This document shows positions 24,895-33,093 of a DNA stretch of 64,000 nucleotides, piece by piece. The notes beneath the pieces are model-generated. The model was not told the DNA's origin, searched no databases, and worked only from the letters and a program-made list of their open reading frames with translations. Within the stretch, counting starts at the first letter, position 1. Every line of letters begins with the position of its first letter. The stretch spans positions 434,001 through 498,000 of the forward strand of contig NZ_JAGA01000003.1 in assembly GCF_000526415.1 (NCBI RefSeq). The letters run 5' to 3'. A program made the translations under genes and the position numbers. The stretch comes from Kallotenue papyrolyticum (GTDB taxonomy: Bacteria; Chloroflexota; Chloroflexia; Chloroflexales; Kallotenuaceae).

Positions 24895-27379
24895 GCCACT
24901 CCAGCAACGGCGGGTGGCTGCCGTTTAGCGGCCGCCCGCCGCAGCACAGCCCCACCAGTCCCACCAGCGTCAGCCCGCTCAACGCCACGCCCAGTTGCGC
25001 CGACAGCGGACGGTAGCGCATCTCAACGGTGTGCCGCCCGGCGGGCACGACCACGCCACGAAACAGATAGTTGACGCGCAGGATCGGCACGCGCCGACCA
25101 TGCAGCGTCGCCTGCCAGCCCGGAAACCACATCTCGCTCAGCACGATCAGGCGGGGCGCGTCGCTCGTCACCTCGAGCACCAGCGCGTTGGGATCGGGCC
25201 GCCGCAGCTCGATGCGCGCCGCGCCCGGCCCCGACAACGCCGCAGCCTGCGCAGGTGTCAAACCGTCTTCGACCAGCGCCAGGCGCGGATCGAAGCCCGG
25301 CTGGCGCAGCGCCGCCAGGATCGCGTGCGCGTCTGGCACGCTGCGCACCCAGCGGGCGGCATACGCGCGCGGATGGGGCTGCGGGTTGCGGTAGATCGCG
25401 ACGTTGGTGTCGGAATACACGCGCGTCCAGAACGCATCGCGCTCGGCGGGAGCCACCCGCTCGCTCCCACAATCACGACGCGGATCAATGCCGGTGTCGG
25501 GCTGGATCAGTGCATAGCGCACATTGAGCATGCTAAGCAGGGTATGGCCGGGGCACAGCAGGCGCCCATCGCCCAGAAAGCCGTAGGAAACATCCTCGAC
25601 ATCAGGGCCGAAGAGCACATCGGTGTAGCGGCGCGGCTGGAGCGAGTTGAAGCCGTTGATCTCTTCGAAGCCGTAGGCCATGGCCCAACTGATCGCCAGT
25701 TGCGCCTGCGCGGTCGCAGGCGGCAGCACATCCTCAACCACAAACGACGCCGTGCGGAACAGATCCTGGTCGCGCCGCAACCAGCGCACGCTGGGCGGCA
25801 CGCGTTCGAAGACCGCCGGCGTGGTGGTGGGGTTGAAGCTCAGCGCCAGCCCAAAGACGTCTATGCCGATCAGCGCGATCATCAGCAGGCCGAGACGCGG
25901 CGTGAGGCGCCGACGGGCCGCCAGCAGCAGCGCCGCGCTCAGCAGCGCCAGCAGCAACGGCAGGAAGGCATTGGGCAGCGGCCAGCGCAGCGCCTGGCCA
26001 GCCATCACGCGGCTCGGCGGCGCGTCGCTTGTGAGTGGCGGTGGAGGCGTAAGCGCCGCCACCAGCAGCACGCCACCCACCACGCCGGGCAGCGCCAGCG
26101 CCACACCGGTCACCGCCCCGCGACGCACGCGCCGGCGACGCAGATCGTCCAGGCCATAGGCCGCCAGCGCGGCCAGGGCAAAACACACCACGCTCACCGC
26201 CCGCGCATAGGCGCGCAAGCGCCCGATCAGCGGCAGGGCATACACCAGCCGCCCAACGGGTGTGGCCGCGCCGACAGCGATCAGGACCAGCACCACCAGT
26301 GCCAGCAGCAGCGCCCAGCGCCGATCGAGGCCGGTGGCCTCATCGTGCAGCGCACTGCTGTGCGGCACGCTCCTCCACGTCAGGCGACCAACCACGGCCA
26401 GCAGCGCCAGCGCCAGCGGCAGCAGGCCAACATAGGCCAGCCGCTCCCAGAGGTAGGCCGGCAGCGGTGTAGCCGGCAGGGCCTGCCACCACGACTCGCG
26501 CGGACCGCCGTAACCATAGGGAAAGAGCCACAACAGCCAGTCCCAGCCGCGCAGCGCGTGCGCGGTGACAAAGGCGTAGCCGGCGCCGGCCGCGCGGGGC
26601 GAGAAACGCGCCAGCTCGATCCAGGGCAGCAGCTGCACTGCCGCCAGCCCGCCGGCCAGCAGGTAGGCGACCGGTAGCAGCAGCAGCGGCAGCCAGGCCG
26701 CGCCGTGGCGCGCACGCCACCAGCGCTGCGCCGCGACCACCAGCACGTACAGCGCCAGCGCTAGCGCGGTGTAGATCGGCACCTGCGGATGACCGGATAG
26801 CAGTTGGAGCGCGAGGCAGCCTGCCACCAGCACCAGCCTGCCGCGGGCTGGGCGTTGCAGCAGGCGCTCCACGCTCCAGAAGACCAGCGGGATCAGCGCC
26901 GCGCCGGCCATGATCGACAGATGCACTACGCGCGCCACCAGAAAGCCGTTGGCCATATAGGCCAGTGCGCCGGCCAGCGCCGCCAGACGACTCAGACCCA
27001 GCGCGCGCGCATAGGCCCACATGCCGGCGCCGGCCAGGCCCAGGTGCAGCACCGCGATCAGCGATAGAGCGTGCATCGGCGGCAGCACCAGAAAGAGCCA
27101 GTTCGGCGCAAAGAAGATCGCGGTCTGGCCATCGCCCAGCAACGGCATGCCGCTAAAAGCATACGGGTTCCATAGGGGCAGATCGCCAGCGCGCAGCGTG
27201 TCGGCGACTAGCTTGTGGTAGGGGTAGAAGTAGTACTGCACATCGTGCAGGTAGAAGACCTCGCGGCCAAGCGTGACGCGCCAGAACAGCAGCAGCGGCA
27301 GCGCCACCAGCGCCAGCGCCACCAGCCCATCGCTGTGGCGCAGCAGCCGGGCACCGCCCCCAGCACGCCGGCGCTTCAT
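24866..27379 (-). CDS. YfhO-like polytopic membrane protein (putative lipid-linked glycosyltransferase)
   Basis: An 837-residue protein with about 12 membrane helices in residues 15-560 and an extracytoplasmic C-terminal region closing with one more helix. Near the start FYLHDVQYYFYPYHKLVADTLRAGDLPLWNPYAFSGMPLLGDGQ (split here for description) includes the HD pair and the 'LWNPY.F.G.P' signature of YfhO/GT-C-like proteins. The end (RLIVLSEMWFPGWQATLHGR, RHTVEMRYRP) also matches the family. The ATG at 27379 overlaps the stop of the methyltransferase gene (ATGA). Family members glycosylate teichoic or other cell-wall polymers in Firmicutes; the substrate here is unknown. Confidence 0.85.
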   Translation of the reverse strand: MKRRRAGGGARLLRHSDGLVALALVALPLLLFWRVTLGREVFYLHDVQYYFYPYHKLVADTLRAGDLPLWNPYAFSGMPLLGDGQTAIFFAPNWLFLVLPPMHALSLIAVLHLGLAGAGMWAYARALGLSRLAALAGALAYMANGFLVARVVHLSIMAGAALIPLVFWSVERLLQRPARGRLVLVAGCLALQLLSGHPQVPIYTALALALYVLVVAAQRWWRARHGAAWLPLLLLPVAYLLAGGLAAVQLLPWIELARFSPRAAGAGYAFVTAHALRGWDWLLWLFPYGYGGPRESWWQALPATPLPAYLWERLAYVGLLPLALALLAVVGRLTWRSVPHSSALHDEATGLDRRWALLLALVVLVLIAVGAATPVGRLVYALPLIGRLRAYARAVSVVCFALAALAAYGLDDLRRRRVRRGAVTGVALALPGVVGGVLLVAALTPPPPLTSDAPPSRVMAGQALRWPLPNAFLPLLLALLSAALLLAARRRLTPRLGLLMIALIGIDVFGLALSFNPTTTPAVFERVPPSVRWLRRDQDLFRTASFVVEDVLPPATAQAQLAISWAMAYGFEEINGFNSLQPRRYTDVLFGPDVEDVSYGFLGDGRLLCPGHTLLSMLNVRYALIQPDTGIDPRRDCGSERVAPAERDAFWTRVYSDTNVAIYRNPQPHPRAYAARWVRSVPDAHAILAALRQPGFDPRLALVEDGLTPAQAAALSGPGAARIELRRPDPNALVLEVTSDAPRLIVLSEMWFPGWQATLHGRRVPILRVNYLFRGVVVPAGRHTVEMRYRPLSAQLGVALSGLTLVGLVGLCCGGRPLNGSHPPLLEWLRQSGAGAG

Positions 27380-28050
27380 GCGTGCGGCGCGCGCGCCACC
27401 AACACCCATTGGAACGCGAACAGGCGCGGCGCCAGCAGCAGGGCCAGATGCTGCAGACGCATCAGCAGGCGGAAGAGGGGATGCTGTTCGCCGCCGCGCC
27501 ACAGCTCGTCGAGCGGCACGCCGGTAGGCCGCGCGCGCACAACCTCCAGCCCCGCCTCGGCCAGCAGCGCGCGGGCGGTGTCCAGCGTGTAGAAGTGCAG
27601 GTGCGTGCGATCCAGAATGCCGCGCTCCATGCGCGGAAAGTAGCCGAACAAGAGCATCAGGCGCACCGCCAGGTGCGCGACGTTGGGCAGCGACACCAGA
27701 AACAGCGCGTCGGGCGTGGCTACCTGCCGCAGGCGGCGTAGCACCGCCACCGGATCAACGGTGTGTTCCAGCACATCGGCGCAGACCACCACGCGATAGG
27801 TCGCCTCAGGCAGCTCGGCAGCCTCGATCGGCTGCGCATAGACCTGCCGATACAGCGGACGCGCCTGCTCCGCCCAGAACGGATGCGGCTCGACCGCATC
27901 GATCGTCAGGCCGCTGTCCCGCAACAGTTGGCCCAACAAGCCCTGCGCCGCGCCGACATCCAGGATCGGATCACGGCCAATGCGTCGAATCAATGCAGCG
28001 ATCTGTTGGTGACTACTTTTTGGGTCGTGATGCAGGCGATAATGGAGCAT
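27376..28050 (-). CDS. Class I SAM-dependent methyltransferase
   Basis: A 224-residue protein with the methyltransferase motif I ILDVGAAQGLLGQLLRDSG (residues ~28-46), motif II IDAVEPHPFWAEQA, a YRVVVCADVLEHTVDP motif IV and LFLVSLPNVAH motif V. This architecture is common in enzymes acting on glycolipids or nucleotide sugars. ATG 28050 has GGAG five bases upstream and overlaps the end of the GT2 gene by 38 bp, pointing to coupled translation. It is in a four-gene envelope operon. Confidence 0.88.
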   Translation of the reverse strand: MLHYRLHHDPKSSHQQIAALIRRIGRDPILDVGAAQGLLGQLLRDSGLTIDAVEPHPFWAEQARPLYRQVYAQPIEAAELPEATYRVVVCADVLEHTVDPVAVLRRLRQVATPDALFLVSLPNVAHLAVRLMLLFGYFPRMERGILDRTHLHFYTLDTARALLAEAGLEVVRARPTGVPLDELWRGGEQHPLFRLLMRLQHLALLLAPRLFAFQWVLVARAPHA

Positions 28051-28780
28051 GTAGTCTCCAGCGATGGCGGATGGCGAACAGCAATGACTCACGCAGGCAG
28101 TTGATGGCGTATGGAATGCCGTTGACATGGCAGATTTCGTCACCGTAGTAGGTCGGGATCGGCACTTCGCGGATGCGGTAGCCGCGCTTGAGGAACTCCA
28201 GAATGATCTGGGTATCGAAGTGCCAGTTGGTTGTCAGGGATTGCAGCGGAATGGTACGTAGCGCCGCAACCGAATAGGCGCGGTAGCCCGAATGGAACTC
28301 GCTGAAACGCGTACCCAGCAGCGCGTTCTGCATGCGCGTCAGCACGCGGTTGCCGACATATTTGTACAGCGGCATGCCACCACGCAATGCCGCGCCCGGC
28401 GTCAGCATGCGCGAGCCCATCACCATCTCGGCTACGCCCTGTTCCAGGGGGGTGAGCAGGTCCTGCATCACTTCGGGCGCATACTGCCCATCGCCGTGCA
28501 GCAGCACAACAATATCCAGCCCGCGCGCTATGGCATAGCGGTAGCCGCGCTGCTGGTTGCCGCCGTACATCAGGTTGACCGGGTTACGAAAGATCGAGAG
28601 CTTGCCGGCAGCGCTGGCCTGCAACGCCTTGCCGACGGCGTAGGTGCGATCCTGACTGGCATCGTCGAAGACGAAGATCTCCTCGACTTTGGCCATGATC
28701 GGCGGGGGAATACGCTCCAGCACGCGTTGCAGCGTTGCTTCCGCGTTGTAGGCCACTACCAGAATTCCGATGCGTGGCAT
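28013..28780 (-). CDS. Family 2 glycosyltransferase (dolichyl-phosphate sugar synthase-like)
   Basis: A 255-residue GT2 without membrane helices. The N-terminal fold is IGILVVAYNAEATLQRVLERIP, the metal-binding acidic motifs are FVFDDASQDRT and VLLHGDGQYAP, and the acceptor loop is EFHSGYRAYSV. The pattern HSGYRAYS and FDTQIILEFLKRGYRIREVPIPTYYG is typical of DPM1/GtrB-like enzymes that load a sugar onto polyprenyl phosphate. Its product could serve the YfhO-like protein encoded in the same operon. ATG 28780 is the only sensible start. Confidence 0.92.
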   Translation of the reverse strand: MPRIGILVVAYNAEATLQRVLERIPPPIMAKVEEIFVFDDASQDRTYAVGKALQASAAGKLSIFRNPVNLMYGGNQQRGYRYAIARGLDIVVLLHGDGQYAPEVMQDLLTPLEQGVAEMVMGSRMLTPGAALRGGMPLYKYVGNRVLTRMQNALLGTRFSEFHSGYRAYSVAALRTIPLQSLTTNWHFDTQIILEFLKRGYRIREVPIPTYYGDEICHVNGIPYAINCLRESLLFAIRHRWRLHAPLSPASRPKK

Positions 28781-28807
28781 AGCACCTTGATCCTCTCTGC
28801 AGGCCGC

Positions 28808-29035
28808 TCAGCCTGCCGATGTTCCGGCCCGCGCCGCAGCCGCCTGCGCCGCGCGCTGCCGGGCATACATGCCGGCCAGCAGCAATGCCAATGCCAGAGG
28901 CCGCACCAGGCGTGCCAGCCCGCCCAGACCCAACAGTCGCGCCACCGGCGGCCCGATCAGCGCCGCCACTAGCGCAGCACGGTACGCCGAGCGCGGCAGC
29001 GTGGCCAGCGTGTCGAGCAGCTCATCTAGATGCAT
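28808..29035 (-). CDS. Small hypothetical membrane protein
   Basis: A 75-residue protein, first gene of the GT2-methyltransferase-YfhO operon. The ATG at 29035 is preceded by a strong GGGAGG site. After a short charged start (HLDELLDTLATLPRSAYRAA) it has two hydrophobic stretches, around residues 24-36 and 42-56, then a basic Arg/Ala-rich tail. No family recognised. It may be a membrane anchor or partner for the glycosyltransferase. Confidence 0.65.
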   Translation of the reverse strand: MHLDELLDTLATLPRSAYRAALVAALIGPPVARLLGLGGLARLVRPLALALLLAGMYARQRAAQAAAARAGTSAG

Positions 29036-29094
29036 ACCGATCCTCCCTGCGCGCGCTACTCCTTGCAACCTGCGTGCCCAAACCTACCGCGCAC

Positions 29095-29123
29095 TTGCCT
29101 TGGTGCTTACTTTGTGTTAGTAT
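29095..29123 (+). promoter_or_regulatory. Possible promoter of the HxlR-family gene
   Basis: TTGCCT (29095-29100), a 17-bp spacer and TAGTAT (29118-29123) lie 27 bp before the start codon in an AT-richer patch. Each element matches consensus at four of six positions. Confidence 0.35.
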
Positions 29124-29149
29124 ATGACCAATCAACATTAGGTAAAGTT

Positions 29150-29518
29150 ATGGCTGATACCGAGTTTCACCTCTGTCCCAAATACGAGCGCGCTGTCGAA
29201 CTGCTGGGCAAGCGCTGGACCGGCCTGATCCTGCGCGTGCTGGCCAACGGCACCACCAGCTTCAGCGCCATCGCGCGCGCGGTGGACAGGCTGAGCGACC
29301 GGGTGCTGTCGGAGCGGCTCAAAGAGCTCGAACAGCGCGGCGTGGTGCAGCGTCGCGTCGTGCCCTCCACCCCCGTACGCGTCGAGTATAGCCTGACCGA
29401 GAAGGGCCGCGATCTGCAGACCGTGCTGGATGCGCTCCAGGCCTGGGCCGATCGCTGGGAGAGCCCTGAGGTCGAGCAGGACTGCCTTGAGATGGTGCGC
29501 GAGCATTCCACGTCCTGA
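29150..29518 (+). CDS. HxlR-family winged-helix transcriptional regulator
   Basis: A 122-residue protein with the HxlR pattern: CPKYERAVELLGKRWTGLIL near the N-terminus (the conserved Cys sits before a W), FSAIARAVDRLSDRVLSERL as the recognition region, and LEQRGVVQRRVVPSTPVRVEYSLTEKG as the wing. The ATG at 29150 follows AGGTAAAG. Many HxlR proteins sense reactive electrophiles or thiol stress through the N-terminal Cys. It is divergent from the envelope operon, which may be its target. Confidence 0.93.
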   Translation: MADTEFHLCPKYERAVELLGKRWTGLILRVLANGTTSFSAIARAVDRLSDRVLSERLKELEQRGVVQRRVVPSTPVRVEYSLTEKGRDLQTVLDALQAWADRWESPEVEQDCLEMVREHSTS

Positions 29519-29657
29519 ACCCGCCGGTGTTGCTTCCCCTGGCGCCGCAAGCGCATATCATAACACAACCAGTCCAGCCTGAAGATGGCGTCAACGCTAC
29601 GCAGATGAGTACACCTGCGCCACGCTGCCGCTCAGCTATACCTGCCGGGCCGCTCCC

Positions 29658-29686
29658 TTGACGAGTAGTTGACGTTTCTGTATAGT
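29658..29686 (+). promoter_or_regulatory. Promoter of the zinc-type binding-protein gene
   Basis: TTGACG (29658-29663), a 17-bp spacer and TATAGT (29681-29686) lie upstream of the lipoprotein gene. Both elements match consensus at five of six positions. Confidence 0.75.
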
Positions 29687-29687
29687 G

Positions 29688-29724
29688 CCTCCCGCAATGA
29701 TACTATGTCTCAGATATCGGGAGG
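29688..29724. promoter_or_regulatory. Inverted repeat that includes the ribosome-binding site
   Basis: CCTCCCG (29688-29694) is the exact complement of CGGGAGG (29718-29724), which is the ribosome site for the gene at 29730. The predicted transcription start falls near 29693, so the left arm may be only partly in the RNA; the dyad could instead be a DNA operator over the start site. Confidence 0.35.
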
Positions 29725-29729
29725 AACAC

Positions 29730-30776
29730 ATGTCTGTTCGCTCACTACTTCGAGGCTGCTGCCTGAGCCTTATGTTGAGCCTGATTCTCAGCGGCTGCGG
29801 CGCGGCGCAACCATCGGCCGTCACGGCCACACCCACCACATCGCCCCAGGCCGGCGCAACCGTGACCGCGGTAGCCACCACCAGCATCATCGCCGACATG
29901 GTGCGCAACGTCGGCGGCGAGCGCGTCAACGTACGCGCCCTACTGCCGCCCGGGGCCGATCCGCACACCTACGCGCCCACCCCCGGTGACGTGCAGGCCA
30001 TTGCCGAGGCGCAGATCGTCTTCGAGAACGGTCTGGGCCTGGAAGCGTGGCTGGACGAGCTGATCGCCAACGCCGGCGGACAACGTCCGCGCATCGTGGT
30101 CAGCCAAGGGTTGGAAGCGCTGGAGGGCAGCGACGAACACAGCCACGAGCACGCCGACGAACATGCCGATGAGCACGCGACAGCCACGCCAGCCGATGAG
30201 CACGCCGACGAGCATGCCGATGAGCACGCCGACGAGCACGCGCATGCGCAGGACCCGCACATGTGGTTTGATGTTCAGCGGGCGATCGGCTACGTGCGCA
30301 CCATTCGCGAAGGGCTGAAACAGGTCGATCCGGCGGGTGCGGTGCTCTACGACGCCAACGCCGAGCGCTACATCGCCGAGCTGCAGCAACTGGATCAGGA
30401 AATTCAGCAGATGGTGGCGCAGCTTCCGCCGGAGCGCCGCAAGCTGGTCACCAACCACGACACCTTCGGCTACTTCGCCCAACGCTACGGCTTCGAGGTA
30501 GTCGGCACGGTCTTCGAGGGTGTTTCGACCGAACAGGAGCCCTCGGCGCAGCAGGTGGCCGCGCTAGTCGAGCGCATCCGCGCCACGGGCGTGCCCGCGA
30601 TCTTCGCGGAAAACACCGTCAACCCACGCCTGGCCGAACAGATCGCCAGCGAAGCCGGCGTGGAGGTGGTGACGACGCTCTACACCGACGCGCTGGGCGA
30701 GCCCGGCAGCCCCGGCGAGACGTACGTCAAGATGATGCGTTACAACACCGAACAGATCGTCAACGCCCTGAAGTAG
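29730..30776 (+). CDS. Metal (zinc-type) ABC transporter substrate-binding lipoprotein with His-rich loop
   Basis: A 348-residue cluster A-I binding protein of the ZnuA/AdcA type. The lipobox is LILSGCG. Metal-site residues are in PPGADPHTYAPTPGD, DPHMWFD, TNHDTFGYFAQRYG and IFAENTVNPRLAEQIASEAG. Between about residues 135 and 176 lies a long Asp-Glu-His-Ala loop, made of two blocks of four DEHA-type repeats; such loops mark zinc-specific members. ATG 29730 follows GGGAGGAACAC, chosen over 29685. No permease or ATPase gene is nearby, so the transporter partners must be elsewhere. Confidence 0.93.
   Translation: MSVRSLLRGCCLSLMLSLILSGCGAAQPSAVTATPTTSPQAGATVTAVATTSIIADMVRNVGGERVNVRALLPPGADPHTYAPTPGDVQAIAEAQIVFENGLGLEAWLDELIANAGGQRPRIVVSQGLEALEGSDEHSHEHADEHADEHATATPADEHADEHADEHADEHAHAQDPHMWFDVQRAIGYVRTIREGLKQVDPAGAVLYDANAERYIAELQQLDQEIQQMVAQLPPERRKLVTNHDTFGYFAQRYGFEVVGTVFEGVSTEQEPSAQQVAALVERIRATGVPAIFAENTVNPRLAEQIASEAGVEVVTTLYTDALGEPGSPGETYVKMMRYNTEQIVNALK
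30132..30242 (+). repeat. 12-nt tandem repeats coding DEHA units
   Basis: Eight copies of a degenerate 12-mer (GAYGARCAYGCC) occur in two blocks, 30132-30179 and 30195-30242, within the binding-protein gene. They encode the metal-scavenging His loop. Copy number could vary by slippage. Confidence 0.85.
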
Positions 30777-30794
30777 CCTGCTCAACCCTGCAAG

Positions 30795-30828
30795 CACGCG
30801 GGCGGGGAGCTGCCTCCCCGCCCGCGTG
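30795..30828. terminator. Bidirectional terminator between convergent binding-protein and lipA genes
   Basis: CACGCGGGCGGGGAG (30795-30809) and CTCCCCGCCCGCGTG (30814-30828) form a perfect 15-bp stem with a CTGC loop. It lies 18 bp after one stop codon and 23 bp from the other. There is no marked T-run on either side. Confidence 0.8.
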
Positions 30829-30851
30829 TGCCGTCAATGGACGGCGAAGAG

Positions 30852-31730
30852 TTAGACATGCTCATGGGCATGGTACGACGAGCGCACCAGCGGCCCCGAT
30901 TCGACGTGTTTGAAGCCGCGCTTCAGCCCTTCCTCCTTCAGAAAGGCGAACTCCTCCGGCGTGTAGTAGCGATCCAAGGGCCAGTAGCTGGAGTCGGGCG
31001 GCAGGTACTGGCCGATGGTCAGCACATCCACCTCTACGCTGCGCAGGTCGTCCATCACCTGCAGCACTTCGTCGATGGTCTCGCCCGCGCCGACCATCAG
31101 GCCGCTCTTGGTGCGCAGGCCGGGGTCGAAGCGCCGCGCGCGGTGCAGCAGGATCAGCGACTGCTCGTAGGTGGCTTTGGGCCGAAAGCGCGGGAAGATG
31201 CGCTTGACCGTCTCGATGTTATGGTTGAGCACGTCGGGCCGCGCCTCCAGTACGGTCTGCAGCGCGCGGGCATCGCCCATGAAGTCGGGGATCAGCACCT
31301 CGACCGTGCAACCGGGCACGTAGGCGCGGATCAGGCGGATCGACTCGGCGAAGATATGCGCGCCACCATCGGGCAGATCGTCGCGGTTGACCGAGGTCAG
31401 CACTGCGTGACGCAGCCGCAGATGTTGCACCGCACGCGCCACACGCTCCGGCTCCTGCTCGTCCAGCGGCTTGGGCTTGCCCTTGGCGATGGCGCAATAG
31501 CGACAGCCACGCGTGCAGACATCGCCCAGCAGCAGAAAGGTGGCCGTGCGGTAGTTCCAGCACTCGCCGATGTTCGGGCAACGCGCCTCTTCGCAGACGG
31601 TGTGTAGATTGAGCTCGCGCATCAGGCGATAGACATCTTCGTAGTTCTCGCCCGCCGGCATGCGCGCCTTGAGCCACGGCGGGCGCTGTGGCCGGACGCG
31701 CGGCTTGTCTATCAAGTTAATGGTTGCCAT
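30852..31730 (-). CDS. lipA: Lipoyl synthase
   Basis: A 292-residue radical-SAM enzyme that inserts two sulfurs into octanoylated carrier proteins. The auxiliary cluster motif is [13 protein letters not shown] (CX4CX5C), the radical-SAM motif is CTRGCRYC, and the C-terminal RSSY supplies the serine ligand ([10 protein letters not shown]). Length is usual. It follows lipB by 11 bp; the start ATG at 31730 is inside that gap. Both steps of lipoate synthesis are thus encoded together. Confidence 0.98.
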   Translation of the reverse strand: MATINLIDKPRVRPQRPPWLKARMPAGENYEDVYRLMRELNLHTVCEEARCPNIGECWNYRTATFLLLGDVCTRGCRYCAIAKGKPKPLDEQEPERVARAVQHLRLRHAVLTSVNRDDLPDGGAHIFAESIRLIRAYVPGCTVEVLIPDFMGDARALQTVLEARPDVLNHNIETVKRIFPRFRPKATYEQSLILLHRARRFDPGLRTKSGLMVGAGETIDEVLQVMDDLRSVEVDVLTIGQYLPPDSSYWPLDRYYTPEEFAFLKEEGLKRGFKHVESGPLVRSSYHAHEHV

Positions 31731-31741
31731 GCGTGCCTCGT

Positions 31742-32455
31742 TCAGACGTAGGACTCAGACAGCGCCTGAGTCGCGTGTGCGTGCGGTTGGTCGGAGCGCC
31801 ACTGCAGCTCCACTCCGAAGACGCGCTCCCAGGCGGCTACCGTGCGCTCGATCACCTCGTCCATCGCCACCGCGCGGCCCAGCAGCCCGGCCAGCGAGGC
31901 CACGCCCTTGTGCCGGATGCCGCAGGGGATGATCTTGGCAAAGTAGCTCAGGTCGGTGGTGACGTTGAGCGCAAAGCCGTGCTGAGTAATGCCGTTGACA
32001 TCTACCTTGGTGCCGATCGCCGCCAGCTTCTGATCGCCGACCCACACGCCGCTGAGATGGCGGATGCGGCCGGCGGGCAGGCCGTAGCTGGCCGCCACCT
32101 CGATCAACGCCGCTTCGATGGCGCGAATGTAGCTGACCGCATCGAGGCCGTAATCGGCCAGACGCAGGATCGGATAGCCTACAAGCTGGCCGGGACCGTG
32201 GTAGGTCACGTCGCCACCGCGATCGACGTCCAGCACGGTGATGCCGGCAGCTTCCAATTCAGCGCGCGGCACCAGCAAGTGCTCGTGCGCACGCCGGCCA
32301 CGACTGCCGAAGGTATAGGTGTGCGGATGCTCCAGCAGCAGCAGCGTATCGGGGATCGTTTCCGCGGCACGCCGGGCGGCCAGCTCCTTTTGCAGCTCCC
32401 AGGCACGCCGGTAATCGATACGCCCCAACCAGCGGACCGTGCCGTATCTGTCCAT
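31742..32455 (-). CDS. lipB: Octanoyl-(acyl carrier protein):protein octanoyltransferase
   Basis: A 237-residue enzyme that moves octanoate from ACP to lipoyl domains. Conserved motifs are [40 protein letters not shown] (catalytic Lys) and [12 protein letters not shown] (catalytic Cys). The ATG at 32455 has no ribosome site and lies only six bases from a TATAAT element, so the mRNA may be leaderless. It is followed closely by lipA. Confidence 0.97.
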   Translation of the reverse strand: MDRYGTVRWLGRIDYRRAWELQKELAARRAAETIPDTLLLLEHPHTYTFGSRGRRAHEHLLVPRAELEAAGITVLDVDRGGDVTYHGPGQLVGYPILRLADYGLDAVSYIRAIEAALIEVAASYGLPAGRIRHLSGVWVGDQKLAAIGTKVDVNGITQHGFALNVTTDLSYFAKIIPCGIRHKGVASLAGLLGRAVAMDEVIERTVAAWERVFGVELQWRSDQPHAHATQALSESYV

Positions 32456-32461
32456 AGATCC

Positions 32462-32467
32462 ATTATA
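32462..32467 (-). promoter_or_regulatory. -10 element of lipB, likely leaderless transcript
   Basis: A perfect TATAAT on the minus strand ends six bases before the lipB ATG, which would place the transcription start at or next to the A of the start codon. No clear -35 is visible. An 8-bp inverted repeat, CTCAGCCG/CGGCTGAG (32474-32481 and 32488-32495), covers that area. Confidence 0.55.
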
Positions 32468-32473
32468 CGACGT

Positions 32474-32495
32474 CTCAGCCGTATGGCCGGCTGAG
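32474..32495. terminator. Inverted repeat between the Cys-rich gene and lipB
   Basis: CTCAGCCG and CGGCTGAG pair perfectly with a 6-nt loop, 11 bp after the stop of the upstream co-directional gene. It could be that gene's terminator, an operator over the lipB promoter, or both. Confidence 0.4.
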
Positions 32496-32506
32496 CGCTC
32501 CTTGCC

Positions 32507-32965
32507 TCAGCGCCGCAGCGGGATCACCTCGCCCGTGAGCGTATGTGGAATCTGCGCCGGCGGCGTGAACGGCGGAATCACCGAGCCCGGCGGTGCCGGA
32601 TCGGAGGCAGCCCAATCGAAATAGGTGTCACTCAACGCGCCGTTGAAATAGACATGCACCACCTGGTTGTGGGTGATGCGGCTGACGGCATCCCAGACTT
32701 CGTTGTCGTCGGTCGAGTGCACCACCAGCATGCCCCGCTCCGGGTGAAACTCGTCCTCGCCGGGCGGGATCACAAAGGCCAGCCACTCGTTGGGGTAGCG
32801 CGCCTCGACAGCGGCGATCTCCTCGACGCGGCCCTTTTGCTCCATGCCTGTGTAGGGGCAGCCGCAGTCGCAGTCAACGCCGCACTGCGCCGAGGTGCAG
32901 GCGCTGCTGCCACAACGCTTGTTGCCGCCGTGCTCGGCGCTGGTCAGCGGTATCATCACCGGCAT
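32507..32965 (-). CDS. Hypothetical protein with Cys-rich N-terminus
   Basis: A 152-residue protein. Residues 18-36 contain eight Cys (CGSSACTSAQCGVDCDCGC), which suggests metal or cluster binding. The rest (RYPNEWLAFVIPPGEDEFHPERGMLVVHSTDD...) is a compact domain with the 'YPxxWLA' opening found in uncharacterised proteins. The start at 32965 has AAAGGA upstream; ATG 32956 is an alternative. No family that I can name; no signal peptide. Confidence 0.75.
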   Translation of the reverse strand: MPVMIPLTSAEHGGNKRCGSSACTSAQCGVDCDCGCPYTGMEQKGRVEEIAAVEARYPNEWLAFVIPPGEDEFHPERGMLVVHSTDDNEVWDAVSRITHNQVVHVYFNGALSDTYFDWAASDPAPPGSVIPPFTPPAQIPHTLTGEVIPLRR

Positions 32966-33093
32966 TGCCGAAATCCTTTCGCGAGCTGTACAGGGGGATC
33001 ATACCGCAGACGGACGGTCTGCACAATGCGCCCGCTCCCACTCCGAACACACCGCAGGGCGCGCGCCCTAGTGGCGCCACGCGGCGCGGGCGA

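Noticed and set aside
24995-26677. 560-codon plus-strand open frame opposite the YfhO-like gene
   Set aside because: Gln/Arg/His-rich product typical of the antisense of a Leu/Ala-rich membrane protein; no ribosome site or domain.
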